Assembly: GCA_016713175.1 (NCBI GenBank)
Contig: JADJPQ010000016.1
Coordinates: forward strand, 7,501 to 71,500
From: Planctomycetota bacterium
GTDB lineage: Bacteria > Planctomycetota > UBA1135 > UBA2386
DNA length: 64,000 bases
Direction: 5' to 3'
Shown here: positions 7,759 to 15,612 of the stretch, one piece after another
How positions within the stretch are numbered: the stretch's first letter is position 1
Layout: the number at the start of each line of letters is the position of its first letter
Program-made: the position numbers and the translations under genes
The notes under the pieces: generated by a model
Database searches by the model: none
Told to the model about the DNA's origin: nothing
Seen by the model: only the letters and a program-made list of their open reading frames with translations

Positions 7759-10700
7759 TCAGAGTCCGGTGGCGGTGATCGCGACGCGCCGGACTGCGAT
7801 CTCCTGCAACGGATACAGGGTCATCGTCGGCGGCGGCGCCGTTTCCAGCCCCCGCACCACGGCGCACAGCTCAACGTCCTCGAACAGCACCCGGATCGTG
7901 GCCCGCTCCCGCCCGGCGACTTCGATGGTCAGCCGATGCACGGCACCGGCGATGGCGACGCCGGTCGGTCGGGCGTCGAGCAGACCGCTGACGGCGTCCT
8001 TGAAGGCGCGCTGCGCGACCTCACTGCGTTCGAGTGGCCCGTCGAGCACCGCGGCCCGGACCGAGTCGTCCGCCAGCACGGCGATCAACACCGCAGCTCC
8101 CCGGAATTCGATCGCGTAGAGGCGCGTCCCGGCCGCCGCCGGCGGCAGCACCAGTTCGATCGTCGCCTGATACCGGTCACCACCCAGCGGCAATCCGGCA
8201 TCGACCTGCAGGCGCTGCGCGGACAGTTCGCTCCACGGCCGCGCGCCGCCGGCGAACACCAGCATCTCGCCGCTGAGCTCGAACCCGCCGGACGCGTCGC
8301 TGCGCAGGACCGCGGCGGCAATGCCGACAGCCGCCTGCAACGAGCCATCGGCGCCGGAGGTCACGGCGACTTCCTCGCTGCGCGAAGCACTGCGCAGGTC
8401 GTGCAGTACGCTGCGCCGCCGGATCTCCTGTTGTTGCCAGGCCCGGATCGTCCGCAGTTCGGCGAGCTCGGCAGCAGTCGCTTCCCTGCCGAACCGGTTG
8501 TCGAAGGTCGCAATCGCGCCGTTCAACGGCGACAGGTCGCCGGCATCCTTCGCCGCTTGCCAGGCAGCCAACAGGCTGCGCCACAGCGTCGCCCGGTCCA
8601 GCGGCGCCTCCCCGCGCTGTTCGCGCACCCGCAGGATCCGCGGCCAGACCTGTTCGAGCAGGAACTCGGCGCCGGCGCCCTGCACGCGCGCAGAGAGCCC
8701 GGCCATGTCGTCGCCGATCATCGCCAGCACCAGGCAACCGAGGTCGCGCTCGCGCGCCGGAATGCCGCGGAACAGGTCCGGCCGCAGCTGCGTCGCCGCA
8801 TGCAGCAGGCTATCGAAGCGGAATTCCGTCAACGCCGCGGGTATTACGACACCGCCGGCGTGGACCACCTGCAAACCCGGATGGTCGGCCTCGGCAGCCA
8901 CCCGGACCTCGACCTGGGTCCCAGGGGTGGCGCGCGGAAACGCCAGCACCGTGCCTGGAGCAGCCTGCAACGCGCGCAACACCGCGATCGCGACCTTGTC
9001 GGCGGCGAGCAACACCGCCCGGTGGTCCGCGACCGAGCGCTGCAGCGCGGCGCTCGCCGCGGGCACCTCGGCCAACAGCGCCAGGGCATCGCGAGGGTGA
9101 CCGGCACAGGCAGTTCGCCAGGCGAGGTCGAAACGCAGTTGCTGGCGCTGGTCCGCATGTCGGATCCGTGCGGTCGCGACCGCTCGTTCGCAGTCGCGCA
9201 CCATGGCCTCCAACGCCGGCCACGGGTCGGCATCCGGCCGGAAATTGCCCGGCGGCGGCCAGGCCGCCGCCATCTGCTCGCGCCAACGATCGACGAAGGC
9301 GGCGATCTGCTCGGGGTCGGCGCCGGCGGCGAGCCGTTGGTCGACCTGTTGGACGACGCCGGTGACCTCGGCCGTGCAGGCCGCGGCGGTGTGCGCTTCC
9401 GTCGAGGCAATCGCGGTGGCCGCACGCGTGCGGGCCTCGTCGTGGCGGGAACGCGCGCTGCGAACGATCGGGTCGGGCAACCGATCGAGTCTGGGCTGGC
9501 GCACGCCGTCGAAGAAGTCCGCCAACGCGGTGTTCCAGGATCGTTCCGCGGCGGCAAAATCGCCGTCGCCGAGGCGTTTGCCGACCTGCGCTGGCAACGT
9601 CGTGGTCAGCCAGATGTCGAGCAAACGCAACAGACGCTCGTCGCGTTCGCCGATCTCGCGGTTGACGACGAACACCAGGTTGTTGAGCGCGCTGGCCGAC
9701 ACGCTGGCCGGCAGTTGTTCCCGCTGACACCCGATCCGGCGCACCAGGGCTTCCTGCACCCGTTCGCGCTCGAAGTCGACGGCATCCGGCCAGCGGGCCG
9801 GATCACCGAGCCACGCCTGCAGATCGCGCCAACCGCTGCCCTGGAGTTCCTGGGCCACGGCGTCGACCCCGGCCTGCAGCTCCTGCGTCACGCGGCGCTC
9901 GAACGGCGTCAACTCGGCGAGCGACAGCTGTTGCGCGTCGCGGATCTGCCGCAGACGTTGCTGCCGCGACCACGCGCTGGGCAACTTCGGCAATTCGCGC
10001 TCGAGCGCGGCGACCAGTTCGACCGGCGCCAGCGGCGGGCGCTCATCGGCACGCAGACGCGAACCGAACCAGACCGCGAGCGTCAACACCGCGGCAATGC
10101 CGAGGATCGCCAGCGACCGCAACCAGACATTGGGTTGTGGTCCGAGCTCGGCGCGCACCAGCCGGCTCTCGTCGACCTGCGGCGCCTGGTGCCGTTCCAG
10201 CCGCCCGAGATCGTCGAGCAGTTCGCGCGGCGTCTGGTAGCGGACCCGAAGGTCCTTGGCCAGCAGCTTGCGGATCACCAGCGAGGTGCCTTCCGACAGC
10301 GCCGGGTTGAGGTCGCGCGGCGACGCCGCCGCCTCGTTCAGGACCTTGGTGATGACCTCGGCCATCGTGTCGCCGCGGAACGGCGGCAGGCCGGTCGCCA
10401 TGTGATACAACGTCGCGCCGAGCGAATAGAGGTCGCTGCGCACATCGACGTCCTGCGGCGCACGCGCCTGTTCTGGCGAGATGTACTGCGGCGTGCCCAC
10501 CGTTGCGCCATCGCGGGTCAACGTCAGATCGGCGGGCCCCTTCGCCAGCCCCATGTCGGTCAGCTTCACGATCCCGCGTTCGTCGATCAGGATGTTGCCC
10601 GGCTTGACGTCGCGATGGATGACGCCGCGCTGGTAGGCGTGGTCGAGCGCCGCCGCCACCTGGGTGGCGATCTCGAGCACCTTCTCCTCCGCGAACATGC

Positions 10701-11007
10701 CCCACTCGGTCAGCAGCGCGCGCAGCGACTTGCCCTCGACGAACTCCATCACGAAGTAGTGGTAGCCGCCTTCCTCGCCGAGGTCGTAGCCGGTGACGAT
10801 GTTGGGATGGTTCAGCGAGGCGACGATCCGCGCTTCGCGCTTGAGGCGGTCGACGTAGCGTTCATCGCGCGCCAGCGACGGTTTCAGCACCTTCAGCGCA
10901 ACGATGCGACCGAGCTTCTTGTGGCGCGCCTTGAACACGGTCCCCATCGCGCCCGCGCCGACGCGGTCGAGGATCTCGTAGTCGGTGAATGGCTGCGCGA
11001 AGGTCAT
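7759..11007 (-). CDS. Membrane-anchored Ser/Thr protein kinase with large C-terminal region
   Basis: A 1082-residue Hanks-type kinase. The catalytic domain is at about residues 10-270: Gly-rich loop GAGAMG (17-22), ATP-binding K39 (ALKV), catalytic HRDVKPGN (131-138), DMG in place of DFG (151-153), and activation segment GTPQYISPEQA. A single transmembrane helix (about 297-315) separates it from a roughly 765-residue region, presumably extracytoplasmic, with no recognised domain and a beta-rich C-terminal part resembling carbohydrate-binding folds. This is the usual planctomycete receptor-kinase layout. The ATG at 11007 gives a compact N-terminus just before the Gly-rich loop. The start lies inside the upstream sigma-54 activator frame, overlapping it by 146 bases, so the two are probably co-transcribed and functionally linked. 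Confidence 0.9.
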   Translation of the reverse strand: MTFAQPFTDYEILDRVGAGAMGTVFKARHKKLGRIVALKVLKPSLARDERYVDRLKREARIVASLNHPNIVTGYDLGEEGGYHYFVMEFVEGKSLRALLTEWGMFAEEKVLEIATQVAAALDHAYQRGVIHRDVKPGNILIDERGIVKLTDMGLAKGPADLTLTRDGATVGTPQYISPEQARAPQDVDVRSDLYSLGATLYHMATGLPPFRGDTMAEVITKVLNEAAASPRDLNPALSEGTSLVIRKLLAKDLRVRYQTPRELLDDLGRLERHQAPQVDESRLVRAELGPQPNVWLRSLAILGIAAVLTLAVWFGSRLRADERPPLAPVELVAALERELPKLPSAWSRQQRLRQIRDAQQLSLAELTPFERRVTQELQAGVDAVAQELQGSGWRDLQAWLGDPARWPDAVDFERERVQEALVRRIGCQREQLPASVSASALNNLVFVVNREIGERDERLLRLLDIWLTTTLPAQVGKRLGDGDFAAAERSWNTALADFFDGVRQPRLDRLPDPIVRSARSRHDEARTRAATAIASTEAHTAAACTAEVTGVVQQVDQRLAAGADPEQIAAFVDRWREQMAAAWPPPGNFRPDADPWPALEAMVRDCERAVATARIRHADQRQQLRFDLAWRTACAGHPRDALALLAEVPAASAALQRSVADHRAVLLAADKVAIAVLRALQAAPGTVLAFPRATPGTQVEVRVAAEADHPGLQVVHAGGVVIPAALTEFRFDSLLHAATQLRPDLFRGIPARERDLGCLVLAMIGDDMAGLSARVQGAGAEFLLEQVWPRILRVREQRGEAPLDRATLWRSLLAAWQAAKDAGDLSPLNGAIATFDNRFGREATAAELAELRTIRAWQQQEIRRRSVLHDLRSASRSEEVAVTSGADGSLQAAVGIAAAVLRSDASGGFELSGEMLVFAGGARPWSELSAQRLQVDAGLPLGGDRYQATIELVLPPAAAGTRLYAIEFRGAAVLIAVLADDSVRAAVLDGPLERSEVAQRAFKDAVSGLLDARPTGVAIAGAVHRLTIEVAGRERATIRVLFEDVELCAVVRGLETAPPPTMTLYPLQEIAVRRVAITATGL

Positions 11008-13000
11008 CGGCGTCGTCGTCCTCACCACCGCCGGCCGGGGCCGGGCTGCCGCCCGGCTCCAACCCGTACTTGTCCAGCTTGCGCTGCAAGGCGAAGCGCG
11101 ACAGACCGAGCATCTCGGCGGCGCGACTCTTGTTCTGCTGCGACTTGTCGAACGCCTTCTTGATCTCGCGGACTTCGAGGTCCTTGACCATGTCGGGCAA
11201 CGTGGTGCCGCGCTCGGCCGGCACCATGCCGTCGTCGGCGAAGTTGACGACCGCCGAACTCTTGCCCTCCTTCACCTGCTGGCTGAGGTGGTTCTCCAGG
11301 ATGATGCCATCGCACAGGATCGACGCGCGCCGCACTTCGTTCTGCAGTTCGCGGACGTTGCCCGGCCACGGGTACTGCACCAGCTTCTCCATCGCGTCAG
11401 GACTGATGCGCACCCGCGACTGGGTCTCCCGCGCCAGATCGGTCAGGATCCGGCGGACCAGGTGCGGCACGTCCTCCTTGCGTTCGCGCAGCGGCGGCAA
11501 GTGCACCGGCAAGACCGCCAGCCGGTAGTAGAGGTCCTCGCGGAAGTCGCCGTCGCGGACCATCTCCTCGAGGTTGCGGTTGGTCGCGGTGATCAGCCGG
11601 ACATCGACCTTGATCGTATCGCGGCCGCCGAGCGGTCGCACTTCGCCTTCCTGCAGCACGCGCAGCAGCTTCGCCTGCAGGTCGAGCGGCATGTCGCCGA
11701 CCTCGTCGAGGAACAGCACGCCGCCGTCGGCCGATTCGAGCAGGCCCTTCTTGTTGGTGGTGGCGCCGGTGAACGCACCGCGGACGTAGCCGAACAGTTC
11801 GCTCTCGAGCAGCGCCTCGGGCAGCGCCGCGCAGTTCTCGCTGACGAACGCCTTCAGCTTGCGCTTGCTCTGCGAATGGACCGCGCGGGCCACCAGCTCC
11901 TTGCCGGTGCCCGACTCGCCGGTGACCATCACCGGATCGTCGGTGTCGATGAACTTGTCGAGCAGCGCGAACACCGAGCGCATCGCCCGGCCGGTGCCGA
12001 CGATCTGCTTGTAGTCGTATTTGGTCTTGTGCAGTGACTGCGTCGAGATCTCCTCGCGGATCTGGGTCAGTTCGGCGGTCTTCTCCAGCAGTTGTCCCTT
12101 CAGCGCGCCGTTGAGTTGATCGACGCGATCGAGCGCCTGCTGCAGTTCGAGCTTCTGCGCCTTCAACTGCTCCATCGTCCGGGCGTTGTGGATCGCGGTG
12201 CCGGCGTGGTCGGCCAGCGACAGCAAGAGCCCCTTCTCGCGCTCCTGGAACACCTGCTGCTGCAGCCGATTGTCGACGTAGAGCACGCCGCCGATCGTGC
12301 CGTTGACGCGGATCGGGATGCACAGCACCGAACGCAACCGCAAATCCGCCACCGACTGCAGGTCGCGGAAACGATCGTCCTCCTGCGCGTTCGTGGTCAA
12401 CTCCGGCACGCCGGTCTGCAGCACGCGCCGCGCGATCGTCCGCGAGATCTTGACGTCCGGCGACTGCACCTCTTCCTGCGCGAAGTTGCGCGCCACCTCG
12501 ACCGAGTGCTCGTCGCCGCTGCCGAGGATCAGGAAGCCGCGTTCGGCGCCGCACATCGAGATCGCCGCATCGACGATCTGGGTCAACAGCCGCGTCAGGT
12601 CCTGTTCTTCGTTCAGCGCCCTGGCGATCTGCAGGAACGTGCCGAGGTCCTGCGCGCCGCGCGGGTTGTCACCGACCCGGGTCTCATCGACCGACGCGTG
12701 CTCGGGCGCCGGCATCTGCAGCGCGATCTCGTAGTTGCCGACCTGGAACGTCTCACCGACCTTCAGTTCGGCGCGCACGATCGGCCGACCGCGCAACTTG
12801 GCGGGATTGGAGGCACCGCCATCGACCAGGCAGAAGCCCGTGTCGGTCCGCTCGACGCGACAGTGCACGCGCGACACCAGGCGGTCGGGCAGGTACAGGT
12901 CGCATTCGCGCGACCGGCCGATCGTCACCGCGTCCTTGTGGAAGGCGTGCGTTTCCGCCTGGCCGTCACGGGTGACAAGGAGAAGGAAGGAATGTCCCAT
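10862..13000 (-). CDS. FHA-GAF-AAA+ sigma-54-dependent transcriptional activator
   Basis: A 712-residue bacterial enhancer-binding protein. An N-terminal FHA domain (phosphothreonine reader, about residues 1-105; GRSRECDLYLPDRLVSRVHC) is followed by GAF (about 135-290). The AAA+ domain has Walker A GESGTGKE, the sigma-54 contact loop YVRGAFTGATTNKKG and Walker B GGVLFLDEVGDMP. A Fis-type helix-turn-helix ends in LGLSRFALQRKLDKYGL. FHA in place of a receiver domain suggests control by Ser/Thr phosphorylation, and the kinase gene overlapping its 3' end is the obvious partner. Conserved sequence ends near residue 675. The last roughly 45 residues are Arg-rich read-through inside the kinase gene, so either the overlap is real or a stop has been lost. 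Confidence 0.92.
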   Translation of the reverse strand: MGHSFLLLVTRDGQAETHAFHKDAVTIGRSRECDLYLPDRLVSRVHCRVERTDTGFCLVDGGASNPAKLRGRPIVRAELKVGETFQVGNYEIALQMPAPEHASVDETRVGDNPRGAQDLGTFLQIARALNEEQDLTRLLTQIVDAAISMCGAERGFLILGSGDEHSVEVARNFAQEEVQSPDVKISRTIARRVLQTGVPELTTNAQEDDRFRDLQSVADLRLRSVLCIPIRVNGTIGGVLYVDNRLQQQVFQEREKGLLLSLADHAGTAIHNARTMEQLKAQKLELQQALDRVDQLNGALKGQLLEKTAELTQIREEISTQSLHKTKYDYKQIVGTGRAMRSVFALLDKFIDTDDPVMVTGESGTGKELVARAVHSQSKRKLKAFVSENCAALPEALLESELFGYVRGAFTGATTNKKGLLESADGGVLFLDEVGDMPLDLQAKLLRVLQEGEVRPLGGRDTIKVDVRLITATNRNLEEMVRDGDFREDLYYRLAVLPVHLPPLRERKEDVPHLVRRILTDLARETQSRVRISPDAMEKLVQYPWPGNVRELQNEVRRASILCDGIILENHLSQQVKEGKSSAVVNFADDGMVPAERGTTLPDMVKDLEVREIKKAFDKSQQNKSRAAEMLGLSRFALQRKLDKYGLEPGGSPAPAGGGEDDDADDLRAAIHRLRDPRPRRRGRDGDRVQGAPQEARSHRCAEGAETVAGAR

Positions 13001-13080
13001 GGGGTCTGTGCGGAATCGCTCTAGCCGGGAGCGGGCGCTCCGTAACGCCAGAACTCGCCGCGGGATGAGGACAGCCCCGT

Positions 13081-13086
13081 TATCCT
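13081..13086 (+). promoter_or_regulatory. Candidate -10 box for the Memo-like gene
   Basis: TATCCT ends nine bases before the ATG at 13096, with no ribosome-binding site between. A leaderless or nearly leaderless transcript is suggested. No clear -35 box. Confidence 0.35.
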
Positions 13087-13095
13087 ACCCCCGAG

Positions 13096-14313
13096 ATGGC
13101 CCGCCCACTCCCCGACTTGGAGCATCCGGCGTTTCGCCCGCTCGACGTGCAGCAGGTCGCCCACGGCAAGGATCGCGGCGTCATCCTCGTCGATCGACTC
13201 CAGATCAGCGAACCCACGTTCCTCGGCGCCGACCTGCTGCCGATCGTCGGGCGGTTCGACGGAATCCGCTCCGTCCAGGCCATCTGCGCAGCCGCGGCTG
13301 CGCAAATCGGCGCCTTGCCCGATGCCGATGAAGTCCGCGAACTGATCCGTCAACTCGACGAACGCCTGCTGCTCCTTTCCCCGCGCTTTGACCAGGCCGT
13401 CGCCGACCAGGCCACGAAGTTCCTCGCCACCGGCACCCGCCCCACCCGGCACGCCGGTTCGGCCGGCTACCCCGAAGACCCGGAACAACTGCGCGCCGCA
13501 CTGACCGCCATGGTGCAGGGCGGCGAACGCACACCGGCGCTGCGCGGACTGATCGCACCCCACATCGACCTCGAGCGCGGCACTGCCGGTTATGCCGCTG
13601 CCTACGGCGCCTTGCTCGCCGCACCGCCAGCCGATCTGTACGTGTTGTTCGGCACCGGCCATGCCGGCCCGGAGGCGCCGATCACCGGTTTGCCGCTCGA
13701 TTGGGACACACCGCTTGGCCGCGTCAACACCGACCGCGCGTTCGTGACCGCAGTGCACCGAAGGATCGGCCCGGCGCGACCGCTGGACCTGCTGCTCCAT
13801 CGCGACGAACACTCGCTCGAGTTCCAGACGCTGCTCTTGCAGCACCTCGCCGAACGCCGCGGCGACACCGACTTCCAGGTGGCGGCGTTCCTGTGCGGCC
13901 ATCTGCCGACCAAGGGCGATCCGGCGCAGGACCCGATCGCCGCCGGACTCGTGGAGGCCATCCGCGACGCCGCCGCCGCATCCAGCAAGTCGGTTTGCTT
14001 TGTCGCCGGCGCCGACCTCGCCCACGTCGGCCCGTTCTTTGGCGACCGTTCGCCCGTCACCGAACCGGTTGTTGCACGCCTCGAACAAGACGAACGACGC
14101 CGCCTCGCCCACCTGCAAGCCGGCGACCCGGGCGCCTTCCACGCCGCCGTGCAATCACCCGGCAATCCCGATCGCGTCTGCTCGGCGACCTCGATCTGGC
14201 TGACGGCGACGCTCGCCGGCGGACGCGCCAATCTGCTCGACTACCGCCAGGCAGTCGCCAACGACGGTTCCCAGACCGTCGGCTTCGCCGCCGCGACGTT
14301 CACCGCGGACTGA
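13096..14313 (+). CDS. Memo-like protein (AmmeMemoRadiSam system protein B)
   Basis: A 405-residue protein. The Memo domain (about residues 150-405) shows the conserved residues of the family: His in APHIDL, GTGHAG, Glu/His in DEHSLEF, and AGADLAHVG, arranged like the metal site of aromatic ring-opening dioxygenases. The N-terminal roughly 110 residues (VQQVAHGKDRGVILVD and following) look like a small winged-helix domain, as in other bacterial members. In many genomes Memo is encoded with AMMECR1 and a radical SAM protein, a conserved trio of uncertain biochemical role. Neither partner is in this window, so this copy is an orphan here. It is divergent from the sigma-54 regulator and convergent with waaF (stops overlap by 14 bases). 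Confidence 0.85.
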   Translation: MARPLPDLEHPAFRPLDVQQVAHGKDRGVILVDRLQISEPTFLGADLLPIVGRFDGIRSVQAICAAAAAQIGALPDADEVRELIRQLDERLLLLSPRFDQAVADQATKFLATGTRPTRHAGSAGYPEDPEQLRAALTAMVQGGERTPALRGLIAPHIDLERGTAGYAAAYGALLAAPPADLYVLFGTGHAGPEAPITGLPLDWDTPLGRVNTDRAFVTAVHRRIGPARPLDLLLHRDEHSLEFQTLLLQHLAERRGDTDFQVAAFLCGHLPTKGDPAQDPIAAGLVEAIRDAAAASSKSVCFVAGADLAHVGPFFGDRSPVTEPVVARLEQDERRRLAHLQAGDPGAFHAAVQSPGNPDRVCSATSIWLTATLAGGRANLLDYRQAVANDGSQTVGFAAATFTAD

Positions 14314-15391
14314 CCGGAAACTCGCGCGTCGCCAGCAGCCGTTCGCCCGCCGCCACCACTTCCGCGACGCTGATATCCTTCATGCACTGGTGATGCCCGA
14401 GCGGGCACACCTTGCGCTGGCACGGCGAACACGGCAGGTCCTTGCGGATCAGCACCGTCCGCTCCATGCAGTAATCCGTGTAGTTGGGATCGTTGGGCCC
14501 CATCAGGCAAACCACCGGCCGATCGAACGCAACCGCCAGGTGCCGCGGCCCGGTGTCGCCGGTGATCATCAGATCGCCGCGCGCCACCAACGCCTTCAAC
14601 TTGTCGAGCGGCAACACCGGTTCGGTCAGCGCGATCGCCTCGCCAGCCGCCGCGATCTTCCGCCCGAGTTCGACCTCGGCCGGACCGACGAGCACGAGCG
14701 CCCGCATGCCGTGCTCGCGTTGGAAATGCCGCGCCACTTCGCCGAACCGTTCGGGCATCCAGAGTTTGCTGGCGCCGAAGTTGGCGCCGACGACCAGCAG
14801 CAGAAGCCGTTCGCCCGGGCCGATTCCCAGGCCACGCAAGTGCGCCTCGACCCAGGCGGCTTCTTCTGGCAGGACCCCCAGCCGCGGATGGATCCCGTCT
14901 CCCGGCAGAGCGAGGCGGTCGAGCAGATCCCGATAGTAGAACGGCATCGGCGTCGGCCACCGCCGCGGCCCCTGCCGGCGCTGAAACCACCGCCGGCGGA
15001 TCTTCGCACTCAGCCCCAGGTTCATCAGCAACGGTCGCCCCTGCCGGTAGCCAAGCCGCAGAGGCACCCTGGCCAGGAACGGGATCAGGCCGGTTTCCAG
15101 CGAGTTCGGCAGCACGATCGCCAGGTCGTAGCGCGCCCGCCGCATGGCGGCGACCTGCCGCCACAAGCCGCGCAGCCCGCCGGCTTTCGAGGTTGCCTCG
15201 ATGCGATCGAAGAACCGGGTCCCCGCCAGCAGTGCGGACAGGTGCGGCCGCATGCCCCCGACGATCTCGGCCGCCGGAAACGCTGCCCGGATCCGCGCGA
15301 ACGATGCCGTCGCCATGACCAGATCGCCCAGCCAGTTCGGCGCGCGCACGTAGATCCGGCGCACGCGCGAGAGGTCCAGGGAAGCCGGCAT
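14300..15391 (-). CDS. waaF: Glycosyltransferase family 9, ADP-heptose:LPS heptosyltransferase II type
   Basis: A 363-residue GT-B enzyme that adds heptose to the inner core of lipopolysaccharide on the cytoplasmic face. Family landmarks are the N-terminal RAPNWLGDLVMATASF, VVGANFGASKLWMPERF in the donor-binding half, MITGDTGPRHLAVAF, and the cysteine-bearing C-terminal segment CSPCQRKVCPLGHHQCMKDI typical of WaaF. Length is normal. The start is ambiguous: the ATG at 15391 gives the most family-like N-terminus, while in-frame ATGs at 15421 and 15460 would add 10-23 residues without a clear ribosome-binding site. With lpxC-fabZ and skp in the same window it supports an LPS-bearing cell. The symbol is by subfamily resemblance; WaaC or WaaQ-type is not fully excluded. 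Confidence 0.88.
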   Translation of the reverse strand: MPASLDLSRVRRIYVRAPNWLGDLVMATASFARIRAAFPAAEIVGGMRPHLSALLAGTRFFDRIEATSKAGGLRGLWRQVAAMRRARYDLAIVLPNSLETGLIPFLARVPLRLGYRQGRPLLMNLGLSAKIRRRWFQRRQGPRRWPTPMPFYYRDLLDRLALPGDGIHPRLGVLPEEAAWVEAHLRGLGIGPGERLLLLVVGANFGASKLWMPERFGEVARHFQREHGMRALVLVGPAEVELGRKIAAAGEAIALTEPVLPLDKLKALVARGDLMITGDTGPRHLAVAFDRPVVCLMGPNDPNYTDYCMERTVLIRKDLPCSPCQRKVCPLGHHQCMKDISVAEVVAAGERLLATREFPVSPR

Positions 15392-15612
15392 CGCAGGATC
15401 TTGCAGAAACCCGGCGGGCATCGCAACGACGGTCCCGGGTGCGGGTTCGTGGCAAGCCATGTGGCACCAGCGGTGCCAGCCGTGCTATCGTCGTCGCTGC
15501 GCATCGTCCCGCATCGGGTCCCACCGCGCCGCCGCCCGCATCGCCACTTCCTGGGCGAACGGCGATGTCCTCCCTCCACCAACCAGCCTGGGCCCTGCCC
15601 ACGGCTTCTGCC

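Noticed and set aside
7936..11163. 1075-codon plus-strand frame across the kinase gene
   Set aside because: Low-complexity Arg/Gln/Glu sequence, exact antisense of a clear kinase; a GC-bias artefact.
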